Of a stretch of DNA of 64,000 nucleotides, positions 8,036 to 16,983 are shown piece by piece. Origin of the DNA: Bacillota bacterium (GTDB lineage: Bacteria; Bacillota; Bacilli; Paenibacillales; UBA4045); contig JAEZQY010000008.1 in assembly GCA_023441055.1 (NCBI GenBank), positions 372,001 through 436,000 of the forward strand, written 5' to 3'. The position numbers were made by a program, and so were the translations under genes. Numbering within the stretch: the first letter of the stretch is position 1; each line of letters begins with the position of its first letter. The notes beneath the pieces were generated by a model. The model saw only the letters and a list, made by a program, of their open reading frames with translations, did not search any database and was not told the origin of the DNA.

Positions 8036-9556
8036 TTATAGGGTGACCCAGATCGATTCTCCCTCTTCCTGTCCATTTACCGGCCACCACTTGAAGCCAT
8101 CCTCCGAGAGCAGCTTATTGGCTTCTACAGGCCCCCAAGTGCCAGCGGCATAATGGGACAGATCTGCGCTGCTGCCAGCCCAAGCTTCAGCAATTGGGTC
8201 AATGAAGGACCATGCGGCAGCCACTTCATCCCATCGGGTGAAGTAGGTCGAATCACCGCGTACCGCGTCATAAAGCAAACGTTCGTACGCTTCTGGTGTA
8301 TTCAATCCAACCACACAGTTCTGGCAGAAATCCATGGACACCGGACTCACAGTGAAATCCGAACCCGGCTTCTTAGCGTTCATTCGCATATAGACACCTT
8401 CCATCGGGTTCACGCGGAACACCAGCAGATTAGGCTCCAGCTTATGCGACTTCGCGAAGTAAAGCTGATCCGGCAAGCTCTTGAATTCGACCACAATCTC
8501 AGTCGTCTTCACAGGCAGGCGCTTGCCAGTGCGGACGTAGAATGGCACGCCAGCCCAACGGAAGTTATCTACGAATACCTTGGCCGAGAAGTAGGTTTCC
8601 GTAAGTGAATCCGGATTGCCTACCTCCTGACGGTAACCCGGCAGATCCTTGCCGTGGAGCGCACCGGCGCTATATTGGCCGCGCACCACATGCTTGCGGA
8701 CCTCACCAGCATTCTCATACTTACGCAGCGAACGAAGCACCTTCACCTTCTCATCACGGATATCCTCGGGATTGAGCCGGCTAGGCGGTTCCATGGCTAG
8801 CATGGCGACCATCTGCAGCGCATGATTCTGTACCATATCCTTCAGTGCGCCGGATTTATCATAATAGCCGCCGCGTTCCTCCACGCCGACCGTCTCGCTT
8901 AGTGTGATCTGCACATTAGCAATATGCTTGTTGTTCCACAGCGGTTCGAAGAAAGCGTTAGCGAAGCGGATGACTTCGATATTCTGCACCATCTCCTTGC
9001 CCAGGTAATGGTCGATTCGATAAATCTGATCCTCACGGAATACTTGACGAATCTGTTCATTGAGCAGGTTCGCAGATGGCAGATTGTAACCGAACGGCTT
9101 CTCGATTACGAGGCGCTGCCAGCCGCGTGTCTCGAGCATGCCGCCTGCCTTCAGATTGCCGGCCACCGGCCCGAACAGCTCAGGTGCCAGCGCAAGATAG
9201 AATAGACGGTTCCCGTTCAGGTTGTACTTCTCGTCCAGCTTCGTCGACAACGCAGAAAGCGCATGGTACTCATTCAGATCATTAATATTCATCGGCTTAT
9301 ATTCGAAGTGTTCTACGAAGCGTTCCCATTCGTCATTCTTCTCCGTTTTATGTCTGGCGAATTGGGAGATCGACTGGAACACTTCCTCACGGAATTGCTC
9401 GTTCGTACGCTCCCTGCGCGCTACGCCAACCACTGCGAATTGTTCCCCCAGACGTCCTTCTCGATAGAGACTATATATCGCCGGGAACAACTTCCGCTTA
9501 GCCAAGTCTCCAGTCGCGCCAAAAATATAAAATAATGAACCGTTCATTGTTCCCAT
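8036..9556 (-). CDS. zwf: Glucose-6-phosphate 1-dehydrogenase
   Basis: 506 aa, full length. The NADP site is IFGATGDLAKRKLFPA near the N-terminus; the substrate and catalytic motif RIDHYLGKEMVQN holds the conserved Lys and His. It oxidises glucose 6-phosphate to 6-phosphogluconolactone and feeds the pentose phosphate pathway with NADPH, which fits the xylose genes nearby. Two Met (residues 1 and 4) are possible starts; the first has AGAAGGAACGG just upstream. It probably stands alone, with 208 bp of non-coding DNA before it. Confidence 0.95.
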   Translation of the reverse strand: MGTMNGSLFYIFGATGDLAKRKLFPAIYSLYREGRLGEQFAVVGVARRERTNEQFREEVFQSISQFARHKTEKNDEWERFVEHFEYKPMNINDLNEYHALSALSTKLDEKYNLNGNRLFYLALAPELFGPVAGNLKAGGMLETRGWQRLVIEKPFGYNLPSANLLNEQIRQVFREDQIYRIDHYLGKEMVQNIEVIRFANAFFEPLWNNKHIANVQITLSETVGVEERGGYYDKSGALKDMVQNHALQMVAMLAMEPPSRLNPEDIRDEKVKVLRSLRKYENAGEVRKHVVRGQYSAGALHGKDLPGYRQEVGNPDSLTETYFSAKVFVDNFRWAGVPFYVRTGKRLPVKTTEIVVEFKSLPDQLYFAKSHKLEPNLLVFRVNPMEGVYMRMNAKKPGSDFTVSPVSMDFCQNCVVGLNTPEAYERLLYDAVRGDSTYFTRWDEVAAAWSFIDPIAEAWAGSSADLSHYAAGTWGPVEANKLLSEDGFKWWPVNGQEEGESIWVTL

Positions 9557-9764
9557 CCGTTCCTTCTAAATTTTAATTTCGTCCCTGTAGTTTATCACAA
9601 CCACGCGATTCTTTCCATTCCCTATCGAATTGGGTGGATTAACCGGTGCATTCGCCCCTAACCCATGGGCATCAAGCTGAATAGGATGAAGGAGCAGCCG
9701 ATACACCCGCAATAAGACAGCATCATGATCGATCGGATTACCAAGCGGAGGTGACATCACGCAG

Positions 9765-10064
9765 ATGGATATCATTAACCCGATTAACGCCGAAACCTGC
9801 GAATCCTATTACGGTAAGCCCGTATGCGCTGTGCTCTATGATGGCAGCAGAGTCTACGGCTATCTGAACCGAATTGAGAACGGTGAGCTGATCCTAAGCC
9901 ATCAGCCGACTGTTGCCGGAACTTCTGTTCAGATCAAGAAACGTAAGAAAGCCAACACCTCTTCGCTCTACCCTTACCCGCCTTACGGCAGATTCCCGGG
10001 TGGATTTCTCGCGCTGGAGTTGGCCCTCATTGCTCTTCTGTTCACCGTGCCATTCTTCTGGTGA
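9765..10064 (+). CDS. Small protein with a C-terminal membrane anchor, unknown function
   Basis: 99 aa. Residues 15-50 (YYGKPVCAVLYDGSRVYGYL, then ENGELILSH) look like a small beta-barrel of SH3/Sm-like type. A basic stretch (KKRKKAN) and a Tyr/Pro-rich segment follow, and the protein ends in one hydrophobic helix (about residues 79-97). I do not recognise the family. GGAGGTGA stands 10 bases before the ATG, so it is probably a real gene. The upstream 208 bp (9557-9764) hold no recognised element. Its stop lies in the first arm of a very long terminator hairpin. Confidence 0.65.
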   Translation: MDIINPINAETCESYYGKPVCAVLYDGSRVYGYLNRIENGELILSHQPTVAGTSVQIKKRKKANTSSLYPYPPYGRFPGGFLALELALIALLFTVPFFW

Positions 10065-10134
10065 ACAGGGCTGCAACGCCGGAAGGGACGCTAGGCAGCA
10101 GCCTGTCGTCCCTTCCGGCGTTGCAGCCCTGTTC
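10063..10134. terminator. Long bidirectional terminator with a 28-bp perfect stem
   Basis: Arms 10063-10090 and 10107-10134 are perfectly complementary around a 16-base loop. The hairpin overlaps the stop codons of both convergent genes (9765-10064 and liaR), which is unusually tight. Confidence 0.85.
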
Positions 10135-10780
10135 ATTCCGTTAGCCCGTTCTTAAGCGCATAGATCGCAGCCTGAGTACGATCCTCCACTCCGAGCTTGG
10201 CCAGAATATTCGTCACATGGAACTTCACCGTCTTAATCCCAATGAATAGCGTGTCGGCTACCTCCTGATTGGACTTGCCCTGAGCAATCAGACGCAGTAC
10301 CTCCATCTCACGATCTGTCAGCTCGTCATGCACCGGTGCCATACCCTGCGGCTCGCGCAGGCGGTTCATCATCTTAGCCGCTACCTGTGATTCCAGAACA
10401 GACTGCCCTCTTGCCGCAGCGCGGATCGCCTGTGCAATCTCAGGCGCGCGCGACGTCTTAAGCAGATAGCTGAATGCACCCGCCTCAATGACAGGATACA
10501 TCTTCTCATCGTCCAGATAGCTGGTCAGGACGATCACCTTGCAATCCGGCATCTGCTGCATAATGCGCCGGGTCGTCTCGATCCCGTCCATGCCTTCCAT
10601 GACCAGATCCATCAGAATCACATCCGGCTTATAAGCCTGCGCCAGCCGTATCCCTTCCAGACCATTGCTCGCTTCGCCGATGATCTCCAGCCCCTCCTCA
10701 GTAGATAACACAGCCGCGAGTCCGATTCGCACCATCTCATGATCGTCTACGAGCAATACTTTGATCACATTATTCTCCAC
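10133..10780 (-). CDS. liaR: LiaR-like NarL-family response regulator
   Basis: 215 aa. A receiver domain ([13 protein letters not shown]; phospho-acceptor Asp in [14 protein letters not shown], about residue 56) is followed by a LuxR-type HTH ([20 protein letters not shown], then [20 protein letters not shown]). It follows the kinase gene with a 2-bp gap. LiaR is the regulator of the cell-envelope stress response of Firmicutes; the adjacent LiaF-like and PspA genes support the name. It would be expected to activate the promoter upstream of the psp genes at about 14.8 kb. Confidence 0.88.
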   Translation of the reverse strand: MENNVIKVLLVDDHEMVRIGLAAVLSTEEGLEIIGEASNGLEGIRLAQAYKPDVILMDLVMEGMDGIETTRRIMQQMPDCKVIVLTSYLDDEKMYPVIEAGAFSYLLKTSRAPEIAQAIRAAARGQSVLESQVAAKMMNRLREPQGMAPVHDELTDREMEVLRLIAQGKSNQEVADTLFIGIKTVKFHVTNILAKLGVEDRTQAAIYALKNGLTE

Positions 10781-10782
10781 TC

Positions 10783-11832
10783 TTATTCCCCCTCACGATC
10801 AATAAGCGGAATGCGTATGTCAATCCGTGTTCCCTTGCCTTCAGCCGATACGAGATGCCAGGAGCCGCCGAGCTCCACTACCCGCTCCTGCATCGTCATG
10901 ATCCCGTAAGAAGTGTGCTTCTTCTGGTCAACATCGAATCCGATCCCATTATCGCGAATGGAGAGCAAGACGAACTCGCCATGATTCTTGAACGTAATGT
11001 AGAGCTTGCTCGCCTTGGAGTGACGCAGCGTATTCGAGAATGCCTCCTGCACAATTCGGAATAGATGATCCTCGATCCCTCTTGATAATACCGCTTCCTG
11101 CTCGATCTCCGCTATGATCTCAATCGGCACCTTGGCCTGCAGCTCGCGAATCAATTCACGTATTCCCTCCGCGAGATTCTTCCCCTCCAGATGTACGGGG
11201 CGAAGATGCAGCAGCAGAGCCCTCATCTCAGATTGCGCTACAGAGGCCATCTCTTCTATAAGCATGACATGCCGCTTGGCCTTCTCGAAGTCACGATCCA
11301 TCGTCCGTGACAGTGCAGTAGCTGTCATGGAAATCGCGAACAGCTGCTGACTAACTGCGTCATGCAGCTCGCGGGCAAGCCGCTGCCGCTCCTCGATAAT
11401 CGCGGTAAATCTCGCCTTACCTGCCAGCTCCGCGTTATTATTCGACAACCGCTGCAACGAGCTGACCTGCTCCTCCCACTTCTTACCGACGCGACCAAGC
11501 TGCTCAGCGAGCAGGCCGACCTCGTCATCCCCCATCGGCGGAACCGCGCGTGATAGATTGCCCTTCTCCAGGAACATCAAGGAATCACGCAACTGGTTAA
11601 GCCTGCGGCTCGTTCGCCCATTCTGCCAAGCGCCGAATGAAGCGCCGGCTACAATCGCAATACCGGTGAGCAGCGCCATCACTGTAATCTGATCCAACCA
11701 ATTCTTCGGGAATACCAGATAGTCGTAATACCGCAGGAAGTACACCAACACGGTCAGTATTAATGCGCTGAACAAGGCCGTCTCTCCAATGCCTCTCCAC
11801 AGCATACTAGTCAGCTTTCTCCTGGGTTCCAC
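10783..11832 (-). CDS. liaS: LiaS-like envelope-stress sensor histidine kinase
   Basis: 349 aa. Two N-terminal transmembrane helices (about 15-33 and 45-67) with a very short extracellular loop are followed by a HAMP-like segment. The HisKA_3 dimerisation box is [19 protein letters not shown] (phospho-His in ELHD) and the ATPase domain has [14 protein letters not shown] and DNGIGFD. The small loop is typical of intramembrane-sensing kinases that rely on a LiaF-type partner. It is coupled to liaF upstream (16-bp gap) and liaR downstream. Confidence 0.88.
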   Translation of the reverse strand: MEPRRKLTSMLWRGIGETALFSALILTVLVYFLRYYDYLVFPKNWLDQITVMALLTGIAIVAGASFGAWQNGRTSRRLNQLRDSLMFLEKGNLSRAVPPMGDDEVGLLAEQLGRVGKKWEEQVSSLQRLSNNNAELAGKARFTAIIEERQRLARELHDAVSQQLFAISMTATALSRTMDRDFEKAKRHVMLIEEMASVAQSEMRALLLHLRPVHLEGKNLAEGIRELIRELQAKVPIEIIAEIEQEAVLSRGIEDHLFRIVQEAFSNTLRHSKASKLYITFKNHGEFVLLSIRDNGIGFDVDQKKHTSYGIMTMQERVVELGGSWHLVSAEGKGTRIDIRIPLIDREGE

Positions 11833-11848
11833 AGCGCCTGGCTCCTTC

Positions 11849-12496
11849 CTATACCTGCTTCACTTCTATATCTCCTACGGCGTAACTGACGATCAGTTTC
11901 AATTTCTGCGCAGATTCCGCATAATGGGGCGACTCCCAGAGCCGCTTATTCAACAGCCCCGTCTCTCGCTCCTCACCCGTCCCGATACGTCCGAACAACA
12001 CATTGGACTCGATCGCGACGCCGAAGCCCATCGGCACGATGATCTCCGCATCGCCTAGCACACCCTGCAGCATGATCGTCACTTCATCTTCATCCTGCAT
12101 CGCCAGCGACAGGTCAATCCGAACCTCGCCTAAGATATGCCAACGGCTCATGCTCTTCGGCACCCAAGGCTCCCGATCCCATCGAATGCTATCAATAATC
12201 GTCTGTTTCTGCGCGTAGCTGTCATTCTTATGAACACGTTTGGATTTTATATAGAAGTAACCAAGCGAGATCAGCACCAGCGCCACAACCACCGACAGAT
12301 GATTGCCGAGCAGCAGAATAGCACCTACCACAAGTACAATATATCCCTTTGTATCTCCATCCGATCTAATCTTATACAAGCCAAGCCAGATGAGAACAAC
12401 GGCGGACACCGACAAGAACCCGAACCATTGACCAAGCATAAAATAACCACCCGTTATGATGAGCAAGATCGCGGTGTTCCGATTTCGAGTGCTCAT
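11849..12496 (-). CDS. liaF: LiaF-like membrane protein, inhibitor of the LiaRS system
   Basis: 215 aa. The N-terminal half has four hydrophobic segments (about residues 6-100). The C-terminal half is a soluble beta-rich domain (IRWDREPWVPKSMSRWHILG, EVTIMLQGVLGDAEIIVPMG, VLFGRIGTG) typical of LiaF/YvqF. LiaF keeps LiaS off in unstressed cells (knowledge from B. subtilis). It heads the liaFSR part of the locus, separated from pspA by a hairpin at 12543-12582. Confidence 0.88.
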   Translation of the reverse strand: MSTRNRNTAILLIITGGYFMLGQWFGFLSVSAVVLIWLGLYKIRSDGDTKGYIVLVVGAILLLGNHLSVVVALVLISLGYFYIKSKRVHKNDSYAQKQTIIDSIRWDREPWVPKSMSRWHILGEVRIDLSLAMQDEDEVTIMLQGVLGDAEIIVPMGFGVAIESNVLFGRIGTGEERETGLLNKRLWESPHYAESAQKLKLIVSYAVGDIEVKQV

Positions 12497-12542
12497 AGCC
12501 GTCGCCTCCTCTCTGATACTTATGAAGTCTTATCGATGAACA

Positions 12543-12582
12543 AAAAGCCATAGCGACAACATTCGTCACTGTCATGGCTTTT
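12543..12582 (-). terminator. Hairpin between pspA and liaF
   Basis: AAAAGCCAT and ATGGCTTTT pair around an imperfect inner stem. On the minus strand it ends in a run of T. It lies after the pspA stop and 46 bp before the liaF start, so it may make liaFSR expression depend on read-through or its own promoter. Confidence 0.6.
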
Positions 12583-12607
12583 CATCCTTTCAAATTATAG
12601 CATAAGC

Positions 12608-13300
12608 TTATTCGTTTGTACTCGTTTCTTCTGACTTAGCGCCGCCAAGCTTTTCCTTGAGCGATTGCAGCTCCAGCTCGACCTTCTCCTGCTTGACCGG
12701 ATCTACGTACCCGCTCGAATGGCTGCTGAAGGGTGCGCGTACCGCTTGCGCTTCTGCTTCGATATTCATGATCTTCTCCTCCATCCGATGGAAGCCGCGC
12801 GAGGCGCTGCCGCCCTCAATCGAATGGTTGCTGCTAATTTGGGCCATCTGCTTCTGTGCCTTGGCCAGCTCTACTCGTGCGATCAGCTCTGTACGCTTAT
12901 TGCGCATCTTGTAGAATTCTTCCTTCATCTGATGCAGCTGCTGTGTCAATTGCTCGGATTGCACCTTCGCTGTAGCGTGCAGCTCCGCATACTCTGCCGC
13001 CTTCTGATCTTGATACAGCTTGTTCTCAAGCGCCTGTCTGGCTGTAGCTTCCTGGCCGCCGCGCAGCGCGGACTCCGCCAATGCTTCCTGCTCCTTCGAC
13101 ACTCTGCGCGCTTCCTCCAAGCGTTGGAAGGTTCTGCGTTCGTTGGAGATCTGCTTCGCAACTGTTACTTCAGCTGCTGCAATCTCTTCCTCCATATCCC
13201 GAATATATTGATTCAGCATGACCACAGGATCCTCTACCTTGTCCAGCAATTCATTAACCGAAGCCCTCGTCATATCCTTCACTCTACCGAAAATTCCCAT
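12608..13300 (-). CDS. pspA: PspA/IM30-family envelope-protection protein (LiaH-like)
   Basis: 230 aa, almost entirely coiled coil, with the amphipathic N-terminal [20 protein letters not shown] and the family motif [15 protein letters not shown]. PspA proteins assemble into ESCRT-III-like scaffolds that protect damaged membranes. It is the last of four closely packed genes (2-bp gap after the PspC gene), and its ribosome binding site GAGAAGGGAGAC lies within the end of that gene. A second PspA paralogue is two genes upstream. Confidence 0.92.
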   Translation of the reverse strand: MGIFGRVKDMTRASVNELLDKVEDPVVMLNQYIRDMEEEIAAAEVTVAKQISNERRTFQRLEEARRVSKEQEALAESALRGGQEATARQALENKLYQDQKAAEYAELHATAKVQSEQLTQQLHQMKEEFYKMRNKRTELIARVELAKAQKQMAQISSNHSIEGGSASRGFHRMEEKIMNIEAEAQAVRAPFSSHSSGYVDPVKQEKVELELQSLKEKLGGAKSEETSTNE

Positions 13301-13302
13301 AA

Positions 13303-13716
13303 TTATTCGTCTCCCTTCTCTAATTTGGCCAGTCTGGCCTTTAATTCTTCAATTTCCTTCTGCATTGCTTTCTTCTCAATATCCTTCATCATATCGTCAA
13401 TCGCGCTGTCCGGACGCTCGTCAGATGAGGTCTGAGCTTGCGCGCTGGGGCGGGCCTGCGGCGGTGGTGTTCCCCGGTAAGTATAGCCGCCTCCCGGATA
13501 GGGCGGAGGTGTCGACATAGAGCCATATGCCTCCGGTTCTCTGGGAATAACCAGACTGGCTACAATATAGAGCAGCAGCACAGTTCCGCCGGAGAAGACT
13601 ACACCGATTGCAACGATCAATCGGAGGATAGTCGCGTCAATCTTGAACACCTCGGCTAGACCACCGCATAATCCGAATATCTTCTTATCTGTGTTCGAAC
13701 GATACAGCTTCGTCAT
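13303..13716 (-). CDS. pspC: PspC-domain membrane protein
   Basis: 137 aa. It starts with the PspC signature [20 protein letters not shown] and [14 protein letters not shown], followed by one strong transmembrane helix ([20 protein letters not shown]). Then come a Pro/Gly/Tyr-rich linker and a C-terminal coiled coil (about residues 108-135), which could bind the coiled-coil PspA proteins encoded on either side (inference). Its ATG overlaps the stop of the upstream pspA paralogue (ATGA), so the two are translationally coupled. Confidence 0.9.
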   Translation of the reverse strand: MTKLYRSNTDKKIFGLCGGLAEVFKIDATILRLIVAIGVVFSGGTVLLLYIVASLVIPREPEAYGSMSTPPPYPGGGYTYRGTPPPQARPSAQAQTSSDERPDSAIDDMMKDIEKKAMQKEIEELKARLAKLEKGDE

Positions 13717-14393
13717 GATCTAGATGCTCCCTCCTGATCCAATTTCTGCTTCAACCGGGCGAGCTCCTCGTCGAGGATTTGCTTAACCCCGCTTCCCGCT
13801 TCATACAGCAGCTCCTTCCCCTGGCGGCGAACATCGGCCAGTGATCTGGCTTCTACCTCCAGTCCAGTGATGCGATCCTCTAACCGCTGGAATATGCGTT
13901 CACCATTCTGTGAGCTGTTAAAGCCCATGCGTTCATTCATCTGCTGCTGTAGTCTTACCGACTGCATGCGAGCTACATAATATTGTCGCTTGTTGTAGAC
14001 CTCTTGATAATCGGCCTTCATCTCATCCAATTGTCTGGACAAATCCGCGATCGATTGCATCGTCTGGTCATACAGCTGCTTGTATTGCGTGTACTTCTCC
14101 TCATGGAGCAGCTTCTCCTGCAGTGCCAGCTTAGCCAGATGATCCTCGCCTGCCTTCAGTGCCAGCAACGCTTGTTCCTCGCGCTTGTTCTTCAGCTCTT
14201 CCGCTTGCGTGTACTGCGACTTAAGGCCCGAAGCATGACCTAGGCATTGCTGATACAGCTTATCGGATTGCCTGATCTGCTCGCCTTGCTCCGTTAAGTA
14301 CTGGTCGATCAGTCTAACGGGATCCTCCGCCTTCTCAAGCCTGTCATTCAATGTTGCCACGCTTATATCTCGAACTCTCCTCATAATGGACAT
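13713..14393 (-). CDS. Second PspA/IM30-family protein
   Basis: 226 aa, coiled coil throughout, with the PspA start (MSIMRRVRDISVATLNDRLE, then EDPVRLIDQYL). It is clearly diverged from the PspA at 12608-13300 and rich in Gln and Lys. GAGGGAGG precedes the ATG. Two PspA paralogues bracketing one PspC protein suggest a mixed scaffold or subfunctions (inference). Confidence 0.9.
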   Translation of the reverse strand: MSIMRRVRDISVATLNDRLEKAEDPVRLIDQYLTEQGEQIRQSDKLYQQCLGHASGLKSQYTQAEELKNKREEQALLALKAGEDHLAKLALQEKLLHEEKYTQYKQLYDQTMQSIADLSRQLDEMKADYQEVYNKRQYYVARMQSVRLQQQMNERMGFNSSQNGERIFQRLEDRITGLEVEARSLADVRRQGKELLYEAGSGVKQILDEELARLKQKLDQEGASRS

Positions 14394-14446
14394 TGCGCCC
14401 TTCCTCCCTCTTCATCTCTGATCTAAGACAGATGCGTTCATGTGTA

Positions 14447-14752
14447 TTAGTATACGTTCCTATCCCTCCTAAGCAGCGATACACCATATACGATGAATCC
14501 TGCGGCAACCAGGAATCCGATGATTCCAGCGAACTTGCCCATCAAGGCGATTATCCCGATGATGAAGATCAGCCACCCGAAAAATTTATTGCCATTCTTG
14601 ATTCCGATGTAGCCCAGTCCAATCATCGCCAGCGGGATTATATAGCTCATCAGCCATCCAACACCGATTCCCAGCTTGCCTAGCAGCAGAAGTGCACCGA
14701 ATGCGATCAGCGCTAGCGCAAATCCCGTCTTCCCATCCCATCTCATTGTCAT
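14447..14752 (-). CDS. Small multi-spanning membrane protein at the head of the lia/psp locus (LiaI-like position)
   Basis: 101 aa with four hydrophobic segments (about residues 9-24, 29-48, 58-74, 76-93), ending LLRRDRNVY. It resembles the transmembrane region shared by LiaI and LiaF proteins. In B. subtilis LiaI is a membrane anchor for the PspA homologue LiaH, which would suit the first gene of this run. The exact family is uncertain. AAGGGATGTGA lies just before the ATG. Confidence 0.7.
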   Translation of the reverse strand: MTMRWDGKTGFALALIAFGALLLLGKLGIGVGWLMSYIIPLAMIGLGYIGIKNGNKFFGWLIFIIGIIALMGKFAGIIGFLVAAGFIVYGVSLLRRDRNVY

Positions 14753-14789
14753 TCACATCCCTTCGCGCTTGTGTTTCTTGTATGTACTC

Positions 14790-14795
14790 ATTGTA
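14790..14795 (-). promoter_or_regulatory. Candidate -10 of the lia/psp promoter
   Basis: On the minus strand TACAAT lies about 40 bases before the start of the first gene, without a convincing -35. The 100 bp further upstream contain several GACT/AGTC motifs, as expected for an activator-dependent promoter. No exact LiaR box could be assigned by eye. Confidence 0.3.
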
Positions 14796-14896
14796 GGTCA
14801 TTCACGAGCTTCCAAGAACAGACTAGCGACTGTATTTCGAACTAGACCTTGGTCCAGTCCCTCATACGACCTCAGTCCCCGCCCGCTGACAGAGCA

Positions 14897-14933
14897 CCGG
14901 CTCCCGCGCGATCGACTAATCGCTGGGAGCCGG
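14897..14933. terminator. Hairpin terminator after the acetyltransferase gene
   Basis: CCGGCTCCC (14897-14905) pairs with GGGAGCCGG (14925-14933), with an inner GCGAT/ATCGC stem. It lies just after the minus-strand gene at 14958-16181. Confidence 0.65.
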
Positions 14934-14957
14934 ATGTCACCATCTATAATCATAAGT

Positions 14958-16181
14958 TTAGAAGAAGTCGTTCATGAAGGCGCATCCGCTCGGAATGAGC
15001 ACCTCGAGGCGCTGAACATCACTCTCTGAACCGGCGATCCGCCCAGTTCCATACAAGTGCTCCACCTTGCGACTACCCATTAACAAGGCAGATAATGTCA
15101 GGATATCCATTCGGATCTGTGCATCGGCTCCTTCCTCCCGCTCCACCCTTGCATGCCCGTCTGAATCAACTGTCAGCCGGAACAAACCCGCATTCCACCG
15201 TGCATGCTCATCTATAACCTCTAGCCACAGTACGACAGGCGTAAGTGCCCCATATGCAGAGATGCGCTGCTGTGCAGGCCGGAATGGATAAGCATTCAAG
15301 AACGCCTCTACATCTACAATTCGAGCCATGAAATAGGGAGTCGTCCGCGCTTCTATCGATGCATCGCCTAGCTCGTAAGCGACTGTTTCATTCATCGGCG
15401 CGTACATCGACACATGCGCGATACTGGACTCATGCAGGGCAATATATCGCCATATAGATCGTCTGGCCTCATCCGTCAGTGCTACATATTCATGGATGAG
15501 CAGCTCCCGATTCTTAACCCGATAATGGAGGTAGCCCTGATGAATGTCCGCATCGTCCAGATAGACAGCCAGCTCACCCTTGCGTCTGTCGAAGATCCGA
15601 CGCTGCCACCACGTCTCACTCCTACTGATCATACCGTTATACTGCGCAGCGTAGCGTTCGTAGAGTTCAGCGATGATCGCTGGCTCCGCAGTAACCCGTG
15701 CGATGGTGCCCGTCGTCGCTTGGGCTCTGGCCTGTGCGAGTACATGGGAAGGAATGGTGAGCTTCTTCCGCTCCACAACCGTCTCCCAGCCGAATCTGCG
15801 ATAGAAGGCGATCGAGAACGGTGCCAAGTAAGAGATCGTCTGCCCATCACGTCGCATTCGCTCAAGCGCGATTCGCAGCAGTTCGGCTACCATGCCGCCC
15901 CGGCGATGCTCAGGCCAGCTGGCTACATTCGCGACGCCGCCCATAGCGAACCTCTTCCCCTGAATATAGACATGCAGGGGAAGAAGCTGCACCTGCGCGG
16001 CTAATTGATCATCTATGTATGCACCCCATAACAGGCATTCGCTTAACTCCTTCTTATGGGATGACCGGGCTTCCTCCGACAGCTCCATCTGGAACGCGTA
16101 ACACGATAGATCAGTCGAACGATCGAAATCGTTAGGCTTCACTAATCGATAACTGACTGGTCGCTGCTCCATATTTTCCAT
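14958..16181 (-). CDS. Eis-like GNAT N-acetyltransferase with C-terminal SCP2 domain
   Basis: 407 aa, the usual length of Eis-type enzymes. An N-terminal GNAT domain shows GGVANVASWPEHRRGG followed by VAELLRIALERMRRDG (acetyl-CoA site) and SYLAPFSIAFYRRFGWE. A second GNAT-like domain and a C-terminal sterol-carrier-like domain (RLTVDSDGHARV, MDILTLSALLMG) follow. Mycobacterial Eis acetylates amines, including aminoglycosides; the Firmicute homologues mostly have unknown substrates, so resistance should not be assumed. GAGGGGGG precedes the ATG. It appears monocistronic. Confidence 0.85.
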   Translation of the reverse strand: MENMEQRPVSYRLVKPNDFDRSTDLSCYAFQMELSEEARSSHKKELSECLLWGAYIDDQLAAQVQLLPLHVYIQGKRFAMGGVANVASWPEHRRGGMVAELLRIALERMRRDGQTISYLAPFSIAFYRRFGWETVVERKKLTIPSHVLAQARAQATTGTIARVTAEPAIIAELYERYAAQYNGMISRSETWWQRRIFDRRKGELAVYLDDADIHQGYLHYRVKNRELLIHEYVALTDEARRSIWRYIALHESSIAHVSMYAPMNETVAYELGDASIEARTTPYFMARIVDVEAFLNAYPFRPAQQRISAYGALTPVVLWLEVIDEHARWNAGLFRLTVDSDGHARVEREEGADAQIRMDILTLSALLMGSRKVEHLYGTGRIAGSESDVQRLEVLIPSGCAFMNDFF

Positions 16182-16340
16182 ACGTAACCCCCCTCTAAAT
16201 CATATCTCTTCTATTATAGCTCTGGTGTTATGCAGAAGGTATCGAAATCTCGCGAATGAATGGAACTATTTACAATCCGAATCTAGTGAAGAGCTATGTT
16301 ACAATAAACAGCGTATCATAGATAACTAGGAGGTAGACGA

Positions 16341-16913
16341 ATGATCAAGAAGAGAATCATGGCGATAACCTTATTCTCAACCATCATTGGCTTACTGCCC
16401 ATAGCTGCATATGGTTCAGCGTTTCCAGCACACAACACAGCACACTTCATTAAGCCGACTCATGCCTCCGTTGAATCCATTATTGAGGCGGGTCTAAGCT
16501 ATCTTGGAACTCCATATGAGTTTGGTTCGAGCCGCAGCAATACAACAACCTTCGACTGCTCGGACTTCGTCCGTCAAGTCTTCTTAGATGGAATAGACAT
16601 TACCTTGCCCAGTGATTCACGCAAGCAGGGTGCTTATGTGCGAGAGCTGCACAGCGAACATGTGATTACACAATGGCGTGAGCTTGAACGTGGTGATCTG
16701 ATGTTCTTCATGAGCTATAAGGGATCAAGTCCATCCGATTATACGAATATAGATTGGTCGACTGAGCGAATTACACATGTCGGCATCTATCTGGGTAATG
16801 ACGAGATCCTGCATACCTTTTCCGAGGAATCTGGCGGGGTCAAGATCAATAAGATGACGGAAGGCAAATGGAACGAGCGATTCCTGTTCGGTGGTAGCGC
16901 TATATTAGAATAA
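16341..16913 (+). CDS. Secreted NlpC/P60 cell-wall hydrolase
   Basis: 190 aa with a signal peptide (MIKKRIMAITLFSTIIGLLP, cleavage near residue 25) and one NlpC/P60 domain. The catalytic Cys is in TTFDCSDFVRQVF, the His in ITHVGIYLGN, and a further polar residue follows near EILHTF. It is predicted to cut peptide bonds in peptidoglycan stems, typically gamma-D-Glu to diamino acid. No SH3 or LysM anchor is present, so it may act diffusely. TAGGAGG precedes the ATG. Upstream 160 bp show no recognised element. Confidence 0.88.
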   Translation: MIKKRIMAITLFSTIIGLLPIAAYGSAFPAHNTAHFIKPTHASVESIIEAGLSYLGTPYEFGSSRSNTTTFDCSDFVRQVFLDGIDITLPSDSRKQGAYVRELHSEHVITQWRELERGDLMFFMSYKGSSPSDYTNIDWSTERITHVGIYLGNDEILHTFSEESGGVKINKMTEGKWNERFLFGGSAILE

Positions 16914-16935
16914 ACATACATGACATAGTCAACAG

Positions 16936-16973
16936 CAGGATGCCCTGAACAACGATGTTGTTCAGGGCATCCT
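16936..16973. terminator. Bidirectional terminator between the NlpC/P60 gene and xylB
   Basis: A perfect 18-bp stem (CAGGATGCCCTGAACAAC) with a 2-base gap at the tip lies between convergent stops. Confidence 0.85.
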
Positions 16974-16983
16974 GTGCTTATAC

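Noticed and set aside
9557..9764. Riboswitch before the small gene at 9765
   Set aside because: No conserved aptamer motif or terminator/antiterminator pair could be found by eye.
12665..13435. 256-codon open frame antisense to pspA/pspC
   Set aside because: Leu/Gln-rich shadow of coiled-coil coding; genes on the other strand are clear.
14958..16181. Aminoglycoside resistance gene (eis)
   Set aside because: The Eis fold is clear, but resistance is shown only for some members; no context for resistance here.
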